From Mycobacterium sp. 1245111.1 (lineage in GTDB: Bacteria; Actinomycetota; Actinomycetes; Mycobacteriales; Mycobacteriaceae), in assembly GCF_001673405.1 (NCBI RefSeq), contig NZ_LZLV01000020.1:62001-126000 (forward strand): a stretch of DNA of 64,000 nt. Reading direction: 5' to 3'. Shown piece by piece: positions 24,867 through 33,348 of this stretch (the first letter of the stretch is position 1; every line of letters starts with the position of its first letter). The notes below the pieces were generated by a model. The model was not told where the DNA came from, searched no databases, and worked only from the letters and a program-made list of their open reading frames with translations. The position numbers and the translations under genes were made by a program.

Positions 24867-25910
24867 TCATTGGCGCAACTCGGTCAGCACCGCTTTCACG
24901 GTGTCGGTGGAAAGGGTGCGGGGAAACGTCGGCATCACCCGGTCGATGACGCCGTCGCAGCGGTCCTTGAGCGCGGCCGCGAGCTTGTCTGTCGTCGCGA
25001 CCACCGCAAAGGCATTCAGCATGTCGTCGTCGATCAGCGTCGCCATCGGGTCCCATTCGCCCTGCCGCGACAACCGGTGCAGTTCGTCGGCCACCTCCCC
25101 CCAGCCGTGTAGCTCAAGGACTTTGCGATACGCCGGTGTCGAGCCGTAGAACGCAATCTGCTTGCGGACACCGGCGGCGCCGGCACTCATTTCGTCTTCG
25201 TCGTTTCCGGTCACCACGAAGACCGGGCACGCCACCTGGAACGCGCCACGATCGCGACCGGATCGCTGCAAGCCGCGTTGCACCGCGGGCAGGGTGACGT
25301 CGTGCAGGTACTGCCGGGTGGTGAAGGCATGGGCCAGCAGACCGTCGGCGACCTCGCCGCACATGTCGGTCAAGGCCTCGCCGACGGCGGCGATAAAGAT
25401 CTTCGGAGCCACCCAAGAGGCCGGCGGCTCAGGGGTGAACATCGGCGTCATCAGCTTGTGGGTGTAGAACTCCCCCTCGAATCGCAGCGGGGTGTCGTCA
25501 TTCCATGCCGACCAGATCGCATGCAGCGCAAGCACGAACTCGCGCATCCGGGCGACCGGGTGGCTCCACGGCATGCCGAATCTTTTCTCGATGTGCGGCT
25601 TGACCTGGGTGCCGAGTCCCAGGATGAAGCGGCCGCGCGAGTACGTCTGCAGATCCCAGGCGACGTTGGCGACGGTCATCGGGTTGCGCGCGAACGCCAC
25701 CGCGATGCTGGTGCCGAGTTCGAGTCGCGAGGTGTGTTCGGCGCCAAGCAGCAACGGAAAGAACGGGTCATGGTTGATCTCACCCGTCCACGCGGCGTCG
25801 TAACCCAGGTGCTCGAGTTCGCGTGCCAACTCCGGCACTCGCGCCAGGTCGGTGAAGATGCCGCCGTCGACCCTCAGGCCGGCCGGTCGCGTTGAGCGTG
25901 ACGGCGTCAT
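24867..25910 (-). CDS. LLM-class F420-dependent oxidoreductase
   Basis: A 347-residue luciferase-like (beta/alpha)8 protein. Typical features are GLRVDGGIF at the start, LGYDAAWTGEINHDPFFPLLLGAEHT, the SIAVAFARNPM motif around the cis-peptide region, and SRGRFILGLGTQVKPHIEKRFGM with the flavin/F420 phosphate site. F420H2-dependent family members reduce or oxidise varied small substrates. It begins 11 nt from the operator-like site at 25922-25940, with no clear Shine-Dalgarno sequence, and leads the operon with the P450 at 23621. Confidence 0.9.
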   Translation of the reverse strand: MTPSRSTRPAGLRVDGGIFTDLARVPELARELEHLGYDAAWTGEINHDPFFPLLLGAEHTSRLELGTSIAVAFARNPMTVANVAWDLQTYSRGRFILGLGTQVKPHIEKRFGMPWSHPVARMREFVLALHAIWSAWNDDTPLRFEGEFYTHKLMTPMFTPEPPASWVAPKIFIAAVGEALTDMCGEVADGLLAHAFTTRQYLHDVTLPAVQRGLQRSGRDRGAFQVACPVFVVTGNDEDEMSAGAAGVRKQIAFYGSTPAYRKVLELHGWGEVADELHRLSRQGEWDPMATLIDDDMLNAFAVVATTDKLAAALKDRCDGVIDRVMPTFPRTLSTDTVKAVLTELRQ

Positions 25911-25921
25911 ACTCGTGAAGC

Positions 25922-25940
25922 TACAGTAAGCAATTCGGTA
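25922..25940. promoter_or_regulatory. TACNGTA-N5-TACNGTA operator-like site
   Basis: TACAGTA and TTCGGTA are spaced by 5 nt, the whole flanked by C and G (a 21-bp near-palindrome CTAC...GTAG). It sits directly upstream of the LLM/P450 operon. It is nearly identical to the site at 26490, about 570 bp away, differing at two positions. Confidence 0.65.
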
Positions 25941-25995
25941 GGGTCAATGACTACTGCAGGGCGAGCGGCAAAAGCTCTGCGGCACAGCCGTTTCG

Positions 25996-26454
25996 TCAAC
26001 ACTTCGGCAATCCGAGCCGGGCGTTGTCCCATGTCAGAATTCGGCCGGCGGGCACGAACCGCAGAAATGCCTGCTGGGCGTAGAAAGCTTGAGCCTTGGC
26101 GGGCAGGGCACCGGCGGCGGGCCGGTACGCGGCGTACTTGGCGTTGACGGCATCCTCAATGCGGGCTTTCTCAGCATCGTCGTCGACCACCTCGATTCGC
26201 CCCGTGAGATGCACGCCGCGCAGGTCGACGTACTTCTGCCCACTCTCGACCAGAAATGACGCCCGCGGATCATGCCGGATACGCGCGACCTTCTTGGTGG
26301 TGGCCGGAGTCGTCAGCACCACCGTGCGATCGTCGACCGCGAACCACACCGGAAGCGCGATCGGCACACCATCGCGGCGAAGCGTGGTCAGAATTCCGGT
26401 ATGCGCCGATTGCACCGCCTCCCACGCCTCGTCTTCCGTCAGCCGGATACCCAT
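25996..26454 (-). CDS. Pyridoxamine 5'-phosphate oxidase-like (PPOX) flavin/F420-binding protein
   Basis: A 152-residue split-barrel flavoprotein. The N-terminal strand pattern GILTTLRRDGVPIALPVWFAV, KKVARIRHDPRASFLVE and the central VHLTGRIEVV are typical of the PPOX/F420-dependent family that mycobacteria use for reduction of small molecules or for cofactor binding. It lies divergently from the carboxyltransferase with the operator-like site at 26490 between them. The substrate is unknown. Confidence 0.88.
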   Translation of the reverse strand: MGIRLTEDEAWEAVQSAHTGILTTLRRDGVPIALPVWFAVDDRTVVLTTPATTKKVARIRHDPRASFLVESGQKYVDLRGVHLTGRIEVVDDDAEKARIEDAVNAKYAAYRPAAGALPAKAQAFYAQQAFLRFVPAGRILTWDNARLGLPKC

Positions 26455-26489
26455 CGCACCGCCTCTCGCCGTCTGCCTCCCGCAGACGC

Positions 26490-26508
26490 TACAGTAAGCA
26501 CTTCAGTA
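26490..26508. promoter_or_regulatory. TACNGTA-N5-TACNGTA operator-like site
   Basis: TACAGTA and TTCAGTA are spaced by 5 nt and flanked by C and G. It is placed between the divergent PPOX gene and the carboxyltransferase, 26 nt before the latter's ATG. The half-sites match those at 25922. Confidence 0.65.
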
Positions 26509-26534
26509 GATGCTCGCCGACGAAGGACGTGCCG

Positions 26535-28031
26535 ATGACGAAACTCCCCGACTGGGAGGAAACGCTCGACGACCTGGCCAGTCGCCGCGAGCGCACGCGG
26601 GCGATGGGTGGTCCGGAGCGGGTTGCCAAGCACCGCGGCAAAGGCAAGCTCGACGCCCGCGGACGCATCGAGCACCTCCTCGACCCGGGGTCGTTTCGCG
26701 AAATCGGCACCATGGTCGGCGGTGAGACCGCGGCGGACGGCATCGTCGTCGGTTCCGGATTGATCAACGGATCGCCGGTCATGCTCGGCGCCGAGGACTT
26801 CACCACGCTGGCCGGCAGCATCGGACCCGGTGGTAATTCCAAGCGCTACCGCATCGCCGAGTTGGCGCTGCGCGACAAGATTCCGCTGGTGATGTTGCTG
26901 GAGGGGGCGGGTTTTCGGCCGACCGGCGGACACTACGGGCGTTCTCCGACCGACCTACTCGCTCAGGCGCAATGCTCGGGCAGGGTGCCGACCGTTGCCG
27001 CGGTGCTGGGCCCCTCGGCAGGACACGGCGCGCTGGTGGCTCCGGTCTGCGACTTCCGGATCATGAGCAACCAGGGCGCGATCTTCACCGCCGGACCGCC
27101 CGTCGTCAAAGAGTCGACCGGCGAGGACATCTCGAAGGAAGACCTCGGCGGCCCGGATGTCGCTCTGCCCAGTGGGGTGATCCACAACGTCGGCGAGGAC
27201 GACGAGTCCGTGCTCGACGACATCCGTCGTTACCTGTCGTATTTCCCTTCTAGCGCATGGTCTTACGCGTCGCCGCTGCCCGCCGACGAGAACGCCAAGC
27301 CACGGGCGACTCCCGAATTGGTAGAGATCGTCTCGCGCGACAACCGCCGGGTCTATGACATGCGTTCGGTGCTCGATGTCGTGTTCGACCGACCGGACTG
27401 GTTCGAAGTGCAGCCGCGGTTCGGCAGGGCGATCATCTGCGCGCTGGCCCATCTCGGCGGGCATCCGGTGGCGGTGGTGGCCAACCAGCCTCAGGTGCTG
27501 GCAGGTTCGATCGACGCCGACGCCGCCGACAAGGCAGCGCATTTCATCACCGTCGCCGATTCGTTCCATCTCCCGATCGTGTTCCTCGCCGACAATCCGG
27601 GCATGTTGCCGGGCAGCCGCTCGGAACGCAGCGGCGTACTGCGGGCCGGCGGCCGGATGTTCGTCGCGCAGACGGTGGCCACCACCGTCAAGTTGCACGT
27701 CACCCTGCGCAAGGCATACGGCTTCGGCTCAATGGTCATGTCGCTGTTGAGTTTTGACGGTCAGGGCGCGACGTTCGCCTACCCCGGCGCGACGATGGGC
27801 GCGATGAGTGCGGCGGCGTTGAGCAAGGCATCGCACGCCGGCGAGGACCTCACCGCCAAGCTGCGCGACGCGGAACTGCAGGCGTCGTATCGCTCCGCCG
27901 AGCACATGGGGTTCGACGAGTTGATCGACCCACGCGAGACGCGTGACGCGTTGCTGGGAGCCCTCACGCGCGGGTTGTCGAGCCGGCAGGTGGTGCCCGA
28001 GCCGGTGGCCCGCACCGCGATCATGCCGTAA
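26535..28031 (+). CDS. Acyl-CoA carboxylase beta subunit (carboxyltransferase)
   Basis: A 498-residue biotin-dependent carboxyltransferase with two crotonase-like halves. The first has GPGGNSKRYRIAELAL and LEGAGFRPTGGHYGRS, the second LADNPGMLPGSRSERSGVLRAGG. ATG 26535 is set by GAAGGA 7 nt upstream; longer readings to 26256 run antisense through the PPOX gene. Acetyl-, propionyl-, methylcrotonyl- and geranyl-CoA carboxylases share this architecture. No biotin carboxylase/carrier alpha subunit is in the window, so it must borrow one from elsewhere. The carboxylation target cannot be told. Confidence 0.92.
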   Translation: MTKLPDWEETLDDLASRRERTRAMGGPERVAKHRGKGKLDARGRIEHLLDPGSFREIGTMVGGETAADGIVVGSGLINGSPVMLGAEDFTTLAGSIGPGGNSKRYRIAELALRDKIPLVMLLEGAGFRPTGGHYGRSPTDLLAQAQCSGRVPTVAAVLGPSAGHGALVAPVCDFRIMSNQGAIFTAGPPVVKESTGEDISKEDLGGPDVALPSGVIHNVGEDDESVLDDIRRYLSYFPSSAWSYASPLPADENAKPRATPELVEIVSRDNRRVYDMRSVLDVVFDRPDWFEVQPRFGRAIICALAHLGGHPVAVVANQPQVLAGSIDADAADKAAHFITVADSFHLPIVFLADNPGMLPGSRSERSGVLRAGGRMFVAQTVATTVKLHVTLRKAYGFGSMVMSLLSFDGQGATFAYPGATMGAMSAAALSKASHAGEDLTAKLRDAELQASYRSAEHMGFDELIDPRETRDALLGALTRGLSSRQVVPEPVARTAIMP

Positions 28032-28053
28032 CCACATCCATTCCAAAGGGACC

Positions 28054-28890
28054 TCAGTAGATGTAGTTTTCGCCGCTGGCACGGACTGTCACGTCGCTGA
28101 TGTTGATGCCCCACGGTTGGTCGATGACGTGGACGACCGCATCGGTCAGGTCATCGGGAGTGATCAGCCAGTAGCCGACGGAGTCGACGTCCGTCTGCTC
28201 GGGTCGAAGAGAGCCGGTCAACATGTTGCCGGCATTTTCGAAGAACTGAGCGGCTTTGTGCCCGACGATGCCGACGGCCGCCGCCTCGTTGACAACCCCG
28301 CTGGCCAGATTGGTTCCGAGTACGCCGGTCGGTTTGACCGTAGTCACCTTGATCTTGCCCTGCGCCTCTATCCGCAACGAGTCCGAGAGCACGGTGACGG
28401 CCGCCTTGGTCGCGCTGTACACGCCGGAGCCCTCGGTCCCGGCATTGCCGTAAATGGATGCGATGTTGACGACCTGACCGCGGCCCTGGGCGATCATCGT
28501 GTCGTAGACGGCCGAGATTCCGTTGACGACGCCTTTGATGTTGATGTCGATTGCCTTGTGCCACTTCTCCCATGCGGCTTCGTGGTCGGCGAAGAACGCC
28601 AACGGCATCACGCCGGCGTTGTTCACGATCACGTCGATGCGGCCGTAGGCGTCGACGGCGTGCCGCGCCGCGGCCCGCATCTGGGCCATGTCGGCGACGT
28701 CGGCCACGTGGGCGGTCGCGTCATGGCCGGCGGCGCGGACGGCGTCGACGACAGCGTTCAGCGCGTCGACGCTGACGTCCACGCCGACGATCTTCGCGCC
28801 GCCCGCTGCGCACTTCTGCGATATCAACGCGCCGAAGCCACTGGCGGCGCCCGTCACGATGATGACCTTGTCCTGCAGATACGTCGACAT
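28054..28890 (-). CDS. Short-chain dehydrogenase/reductase (SDR)
   Basis: A 278-residue classical SDR: TGAASGFG cofactor motif, Asp at the end of beta-2 (VGVDVS, favouring NAD), NNAG, catalytic Ser in NIASIYG and YSATK. The C-terminal stretch DQPWGINISDVTVRASGENYIY is longer than usual for the family. It precedes no same-strand gene closely downstream and converges on the carboxyltransferase 22 nt away. Upstream it follows the LLM gene by 9 nt, so it ends the minus-strand operon starting at 31649. Confidence 0.92.
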   Translation of the reverse strand: MSTYLQDKVIIVTGAASGFGALISQKCAAGGAKIVGVDVSVDALNAVVDAVRAAGHDATAHVADVADMAQMRAAARHAVDAYGRIDVIVNNAGVMPLAFFADHEAAWEKWHKAIDINIKGVVNGISAVYDTMIAQGRGQVVNIASIYGNAGTEGSGVYSATKAAVTVLSDSLRIEAQGKIKVTTVKPTGVLGTNLASGVVNEAAAVGIVGHKAAQFFENAGNMLTGSLRPEQTDVDSVGYWLITPDDLTDAVVHVIDQPWGINISDVTVRASGENYIY

Positions 28891-28899
28891 AGGTCATTC

Positions 28900-29943
28900 C
28901 TACCTGTTCGCTCGGTACGCCGTCACGATTGGTTCCAATTCGTCAGGAGTCGCACCGTGCATGATGACCGCGTCGGCGCCGTAGTCGAATTCCTTGCCGA
29001 TGCGGTCGACGCACTGCTGAGCCGAGCCGGTGGCCGACGGCTCGAGCCATTCGTCGGGAATCAGCGTGGCGATGTGCTCGATCTGCTCGGCCGTGGCCTT
29101 GTGGTCGATACCGCCGGCGATCGAGGTCACCACCGAGTCGGCTCGAAAGCGTTCCAGGACGGCGGGATCCCAGTCATTGGTCCGCACCAACAGGTCGCCA
29201 TAGCCCTGAAGGTAGGTGGCCAGCCGCGCGACCGTCTTCTTCAACCGCAGCTGTTCGGGCAGGTGGTCGCCGACCGTGGCGAAGCACGACCACACCCGCA
29301 CGCTGTCGGGGTCGCGACCGGCTGCCTCTGCGGCGGACTTCACGGCTGCGACGCAGCGCTGCAACGTCTCGGGGGTGAAGTACGTGTGCAAGATGACGTC
29401 GTCGAACGCCCGGCCGCCCAGCGCCAGGGTGTTGGGCCCGAACGCGACCAGTGCGAGCCGGATGTCCTCGCGAAAGTCCGGATCCAGGAAAAGGACTGGG
29501 TACTTACCCATCGGACCGTCGTGGTTGAAGATCACCTCGCCGTGCCACAGCCGACGCATGACCTGAGCCCAATCCTCCATCTGCGCCGTCGTGACGGCCG
29601 GGATGCCGAACGCCCCGTAGATCGCGGCGATGCCGCGGCCCACGCCCAGAGTAAAGCGCCCGCCGGACAATCGGTGCATGGTGGTGGCCCAGGATCCGGT
29701 GATCAACGGATGACGGGTGTTGTGATTGGTTGCGGCGGTCGCGATCTGCATTCGACTCGTGACCGCGCACGCCGCCCCGACCAACGACGACGCCTCCTTG
29801 ACGTTCCATCGCTCCGAGATGAACGCCGTGCCGAAGCCCAGCTCCTCGCCGCGGCGGGCCTCGTCCATCAGCGTGGCCGGGCCTTCACCGCCCGCCCCGG
29901 CCAGCAGGTAGTAGCCCAATTCGTCCAGCTGCCGGTCCGTCAA
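28900..29943 (-). CDS. LLM-class F420-dependent oxidoreductase
   Basis: A 347-residue luciferase-like protein: GYYLLAGAGGEGPATLMDEAR, ELGFGTAFISERWNVKEA, ATAATNHNTRHP and LSGGRFTLGVGRG. The start is placed at a TTG (29943) that forms a TTGA overlap with the stop of the damaged SnoaL-like gene upstream; a GTG at 29976 in the same frame is also possible but would overlap by more. It is similar in class, not closely in sequence, to the LLM protein at 24867. Redox substrate unknown. Confidence 0.88.
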   Translation of the reverse strand: MTDRQLDELGYYLLAGAGGEGPATLMDEARRGEELGFGTAFISERWNVKEASSLVGAACAVTSRMQIATAATNHNTRHPLITGSWATTMHRLSGGRFTLGVGRGIAAIYGAFGIPAVTTAQMEDWAQVMRRLWHGEVIFNHDGPMGKYPVLFLDPDFREDIRLALVAFGPNTLALGGRAFDDVILHTYFTPETLQRCVAAVKSAAEAAGRDPDSVRVWSCFATVGDHLPEQLRLKKTVARLATYLQGYGDLLVRTNDWDPAVLERFRADSVVTSIAGGIDHKATAEQIEHIATLIPDEWLEPSATGSAQQCVDRIGKEFDYGADAVIMHGATPDELEPIVTAYRANR

Positions 29944-30177
29944 TTCCCAACCCCTTGTTTGTAGCCGCAGTTCCACACCTCGGTGATCCTGCCGTCCACG
30001 ACGTGGAACACCTCAATACTCGCGACGTTGGTTTCGTCGGACCCGATCGACCGCCTGTTCGACTTCGTGCCGGATCACGGTCTCGGCGAACAAGTCGTTC
30101 GCCAGCTCGAAGTCCCGCTCATTCCAGACGACTAGGTTGTAGAGCTCAACCACCTCACGTGCTGTGCGGCTGCTCAC
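29940..30177 (-). pseudogene. SnoaL/NTF2-like protein gene, broken by frameshift and probable internal deletion
   Basis: The gene starts with GTG 30177 (GTGA overlap with the hydrolase stop). Frame 1 reads REVVELYNLVVWNERDFELA and DLFAETVIRHEVEQAVDRV, then runs to a premature TGA. The downstream part of a typical SnoaL protein, ETNVASIEVFHVVDGRITEV then WNCGYKQG, is read in another frame and ends at TGA 29942-29940, in a TTGA overlap with the LLM gene. Both ends thus keep operon coupling while the middle is lost: only about 77 codons remain where intact relatives have roughly 130-150. A sequencing error could explain the frameshift but not the missing middle. Confidence 0.75.
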
Positions 30178-31298
30178 CGGACCTCCCCGGCCACACCGCG
30201 CAAGAACTCCTCGGTGACCCCAAAAACCCTGCGCGAGAACACATGGCCGACATGACCGCCGTCGTACCAATACAGTTGACCGCCCCATCGCGCCTGCAGC
30301 GCATCGGTGGGCGCGCGCATCGCCATCCGGTCATGCCACGCGCCGACGATCAGGCGGCGCTCCGGAGGTGGCGCCGGGTCGACGGCGAGCGGATCGATCA
30401 CCGAAGTCAGTTTCGCAACCACCGGCGAGCCGAGCAGCTGCCGGAACTCATCCCGCGACGAACCCCACCGGCCGAGGTGCTGAGCGATCATCGCGTTGAG
30501 CCCGAGGATCGGCGTGTAGAGACCCACCGCGTCGATGTCGCGCTCCAGATGCGACACCAGCGCGGCGACCGGAGTTCCCATCGAAATCCCGCATACCACA
30601 ACGGCACTGGCCTGCGATCGCACCCATCGCACGACGGCTCGGATCTCCGAGACCGCGCGCATCATGCCGGCGACGTTCCCGAGCGGATCCATGTCCGGAT
30701 ACGCCGGCCATTCCCGGCGTCGACAGCCATGACCGGGCTGCACCGGCATCGCGACGTTGAAGCCGAGTTGGTGATGGATGCGTCCGACTCGGGTCAACAG
30801 CAGGTCCTCGACGCCGCCCTGGCCGGCGCCGTGCACCCACACCAGCCACGGCCTCGCCCCGCCGGGGTGACGGCACAGATGGACGACGGCGTCGACCGGG
30901 CCGCCCAATCCTTCTGCCGCCAGTGTCTTCGGTAGCGCCGGGTCGTGCTCGAACGTGAGCCGCTCATAGGCCAGTCCGGCCACCCGCCGGCGTTCAATTG
31001 TCTTGACCCGCAACGGCGCCGGCGCGGCGTGAGCACCGTCGATGCCCAGCGCTGACAACTCCTCGGCCGCCGCGCTGCACTGGTCGGGTGACCGGATATC
31101 CTGCGGCGCTCCGCCGAGCAGCGAAAAGCCGGACAGGACAAGCTCGTCCAGCATGACCTCGCCGAACTGACGGACACCGCGCGGGGACGCCGGATTCCAT
31201 CCCGTCGACCCGTACAACCCCGCTAGGGTGCGCGGGAGTAGCAGGCCCAACTCGCGGGCCGCATTCAAGCCGAGTGTCGGCAACGACATGCCGTTCAT
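30174..31298 (-). CDS. Alpha/beta hydrolase fold protein
   Basis: A 374-residue protein with an N-terminal cap-like segment (about 130 residues) and an alpha/beta hydrolase core: oxyanion region LVWVHGAGQGG, nucleophile elbow VCGISMGTP, probable catalytic His in YDGGHVGH near the C-terminus. Acidic residue candidates lie in LIVGAWHDRMA. Related to mycobacterial esterase/dienelactone-like hydrolases; substrate unknown. It follows a small SnoaL gene by 15 nt and is coupled by GTGA to the broken SnoaL gene. Confidence 0.85.
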   Translation of the reverse strand: MNGMSLPTLGLNAARELGLLLPRTLAGLYGSTGWNPASPRGVRQFGEVMLDELVLSGFSLLGGAPQDIRSPDQCSAAAEELSALGIDGAHAAPAPLRVKTIERRRVAGLAYERLTFEHDPALPKTLAAEGLGGPVDAVVHLCRHPGGARPWLVWVHGAGQGGVEDLLLTRVGRIHHQLGFNVAMPVQPGHGCRRREWPAYPDMDPLGNVAGMMRAVSEIRAVVRWVRSQASAVVVCGISMGTPVAALVSHLERDIDAVGLYTPILGLNAMIAQHLGRWGSSRDEFRQLLGSPVVAKLTSVIDPLAVDPAPPPERRLIVGAWHDRMAMRAPTDALQARWGGQLYWYDGGHVGHVFSRRVFGVTEEFLRGVAGEVR

Positions 31299-31313
31299 CA
31301 GTGCATCGAAATC

Positions 31314-31649
31314 TCAGGCATTGCCACCGGTGATCTGCTGAATGGTCCGGGTCAGATGCAGGGTCTTGATCCGCCAGCTGCCATCCCGCTTTTCGTAGGT
31401 CTCGTGGTAGTGACCGGCGCCGTGCAACTCGTTGCCGTTGCCGAAGATAATCCAATCCTCCATCGTCCAAATGCCGGAGGCGATTTCCGGCGAGGTGAGG
31501 GTGATCTCCGGGGTGTGGCAGTGGTGCATGGTTGCCAAGACCACCACGTCGTCGCTGAACACGCTGCGCCAGCCGTCGGCGTCCTTGGCGTCGAGAAAGC
31601 GGCAATAACGGGCTTTCAACTGCCGGATCGCTTCGAGTTCGTCAACCAC
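31314..31649 (-). CDS. SnoaL/NTF2-like protein, shorter than usual
   Basis: A 111-residue protein: ELEAIRQLKARYCRFLDAKD at the N-terminus, then HHCHTPEITLTS, GIWTMEDW and HYHETYEKRDGSWRIKTLHL. These are the normal strands of mycobacterial SnoaL-like (scytalone dehydratase-type) proteins, but the segment between SDDVVV and MHHCHTPE is only a few residues where relatives have roughly 30 more. An in-frame deletion is likely, so function is doubtful. GTG start with AGGAGG upstream. First gene of the minus operon facing the KshA-like gene across the operator at 31679. Confidence 0.75.
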   Translation of the reverse strand: MVDELEAIRQLKARYCRFLDAKDADGWRSVFSDDVVVLATMHHCHTPEITLTSPEIASGIWTMEDWIIFGNGNELHGAGHYHETYEKRDGSWRIKTLHLTRTIQQITGGNA

Positions 31650-31678
31650 GTCCCGGTGCCTCCTGGTCCTGAAATCTA

Positions 31679-31697
31679 TACTGTAACGTATTTAGTA
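31679..31697. promoter_or_regulatory. TACNGTA-N5-TACNGTA operator-like site
   Basis: TACTGTA and TTTAGTA are spaced by 5 nt (first half perfect, second with two mismatches). It lies in the 77-nt divergent gap between the SnoaL operon (minus) and the KshA-like operon (plus). Confidence 0.55.
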
Positions 31698-31726
31698 TCA
31701 CTGGAAAGAGGTCTGGAGGAACCGGC

Positions 31727-32719
31727 GTGAAAGTTCCCTTCACCTGGAAAGTCACCGGCTGGTTCATGGTTGGCTGGTCACCGGAATTCCCGGTCGGCGA
31801 GACCCGGCCGTTGCGTTATTTCGGTGAGGATCTGGTCGCCTATCGCGACGAGCAGGGTGAGCTCCATGTGCTGGAGGCTCACTGCAAGCATCTCGGGGCC
31901 CACATCGGCCACGGCGGCACGGTCGTCGGCGACTGCGTCCAGTGCCCATTCCACGGCTGGCGCTGGGGGCCGGACGGCACCAATCGCTACATTCCCTACC
32001 AGCCGGACCGGCCCAACAAGGTGTTGCGGTTGCGGGTGTATCCGGTCCGCGAGCAGCACGACTGCGTGTTCATCTGGCACCAGCCGGAAGGCAAAGAGCC
32101 ACAGTGGGATATGCCGGATATCTTCGACAAGTTTCCGCAATTCGAGACCGATCCAACCGCGTACTATCGCGCATACCCGGAATTCTCTCGACGCGCCGAG
32201 CGCGAGCCGGTGCATCCGCAGATCGTGGCCGAGAACGCGCCCGACAGTGCACATTTCGAGTATGTGCACCATGCCACGGTGACGCCCCGGGTGCTGGATT
32301 GGAAGATCGTCGACCACGAGTGGCAGTTCGTCGCGGGCTGGCCGGACGCCAGCAGCGACGACCCGGAAGATCTCGCGTTGCGCTTTCACAGTCACCTATT
32401 CGGATTGGGCGGGGCGATCAGCGTGTTCGAGGGCGCCCAGAACCACCGGCTGATCTTCACCTGCACGCCGGTCGACGACGAGTGCTCGGACCTGTTCTAT
32501 TCGATCTGGTGGCCAAGGCTTTCCGGGGACTCCTCCGACGTCCCAAACCGCGAACTGCGCGACACCATCGAAAAGCATTTCCTGTCGACGGTCTTCGACG
32601 ATCTGCAGATCTGGCGCTACCAGAAGTATGTCGAACATCCCGCGCTGTCCAGAGAAGACGCGAAAGGGTATATGGCACTGCGTAAGTGGGCGACCCAGTT
32701 CTACGAAGTGCCGGCGTGA
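31727..32719 (+). CDS. Rieske oxygenase alpha subunit, KshA-like
   Basis: A 330-residue Rieske oxygenase: cluster ligands C53, H55, C73 and H76 (AHCKHLGAHIG, QCPFHGWRWG), and mononuclear iron ligands in ENAPDSAHFEYVHHA (Asp and two His). The compact length and the sequence around PDSAHFEYVH resemble 3-ketosteroid 9-alpha-hydroxylase (KshA) and similar monooxygenases. GTG start with GGAGGA 6 nt upstream. First gene of the plus operon 31727-36006. The electron donor (KshB-like reductase) is not in the window. The substrate is probably a cyclic lipid intermediate. Confidence 0.92.
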   Translation: MKVPFTWKVTGWFMVGWSPEFPVGETRPLRYFGEDLVAYRDEQGELHVLEAHCKHLGAHIGHGGTVVGDCVQCPFHGWRWGPDGTNRYIPYQPDRPNKVLRLRVYPVREQHDCVFIWHQPEGKEPQWDMPDIFDKFPQFETDPTAYYRAYPEFSRRAEREPVHPQIVAENAPDSAHFEYVHHATVTPRVLDWKIVDHEWQFVAGWPDASSDDPEDLALRFHSHLFGLGGAISVFEGAQNHRLIFTCTPVDDECSDLFYSIWWPRLSGDSSDVPNRELRDTIEKHFLSTVFDDLQIWRYQKYVEHPALSREDAKGYMALRKWATQFYEVPA

Positions 32720-33348
32720 CGATGAGGTTGGCCGACATCGCGGCGCCCGAGCACACCGCGATCGTGACCCAGGAGTGCCAAGGCGCCGTCATCGGTCCCG
32801 ACGCCGGCTTGGCGCAGCTCGCCGAGGAGGCGCGCCGCGTGGCGTTGCCCAACATCACCCGGTTGTTACCGGTCGCCCGCACGGCCGGTGTGCGGCTGGT
32901 GCACTGCACGGTCCAGCGGCGTCCCGACGGGCTCGGCGCCAACCACAATGCCAAGATCTTCGCGATCGGGCGTGGCGAGGTGAACATCGTGCCCGGCACG
33001 CCGGGAGCCGCGGTACTGCCCGAATTAGGCCCTGAGCCAACCGATCTCGTCCTCAGCAGGTGGCATGGCATCGGTCCGATGGGCGGAACGGATCTGGACG
33101 CGGTGCTGCGCAATCTCGGGGTGTCCACCATCGTGGTCGTCGGGGTCTCGCTGAACATCGCGATCCCCAATGTCGTGATGGACGCTGTCAACGCCGCCTA
33201 TCGCGTGGTCGTGCCGCGCGACGCCGTCGCGGGCATCCCCACCGAGTACGGCAATGCGATCATCGACAACATGCTGTCGTTGCTGGCGACGATCACCAGC
33301 ACCGACGATCTGCTTCAGGCCTGGAGCCCACACAAGGAGACTTCGTGA
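32716..33348 (+). CDS. Isochorismatase-like hydrolase fold protein lacking the nucleophilic Cys
   Basis: A 210-residue isochorismatase/cysteine-hydrolase fold protein. It starts with GTG 32716 in a GTGA overlap with the oxygenase. The first strand, normally ALVVIDxQ, reads TAIVTQECQ (Glu in place of Asp); the strand that should carry the nucleophilic Cys reads VVVGVSLNIAIPN, with no Cys. A stretch with SRWHGIGPMGGTDLD is conserved-looking. It may be a related but mechanistically different group or a binding protein. Its placement after a ring oxygenase suggests a role on a ring-derived intermediate. Confidence 0.82.
   Translation: MTMRLADIAAPEHTAIVTQECQGAVIGPDAGLAQLAEEARRVALPNITRLLPVARTAGVRLVHCTVQRRPDGLGANHNAKIFAIGRGEVNIVPGTPGAAVLPELGPEPTDLVLSRWHGIGPMGGTDLDAVLRNLGVSTIVVVGVSLNIAIPNVVMDAVNAAYRVVVPRDAVAGIPTEYGNAIIDNMLSLLATITSTDDLLQAWSPHKETS

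Noticed and set aside
26256..26534. N-terminal extension of the carboxyltransferase
   Set aside because: It runs antisense through the PPOX gene and the operator, and a good ribosome site supports the ATG at 26535.
27943..29964. Long open frame (673 codons) on the plus strand
   Set aside because: Antisense to the SDR and LLM genes, which carry clear motifs. No ribosome site or domain.
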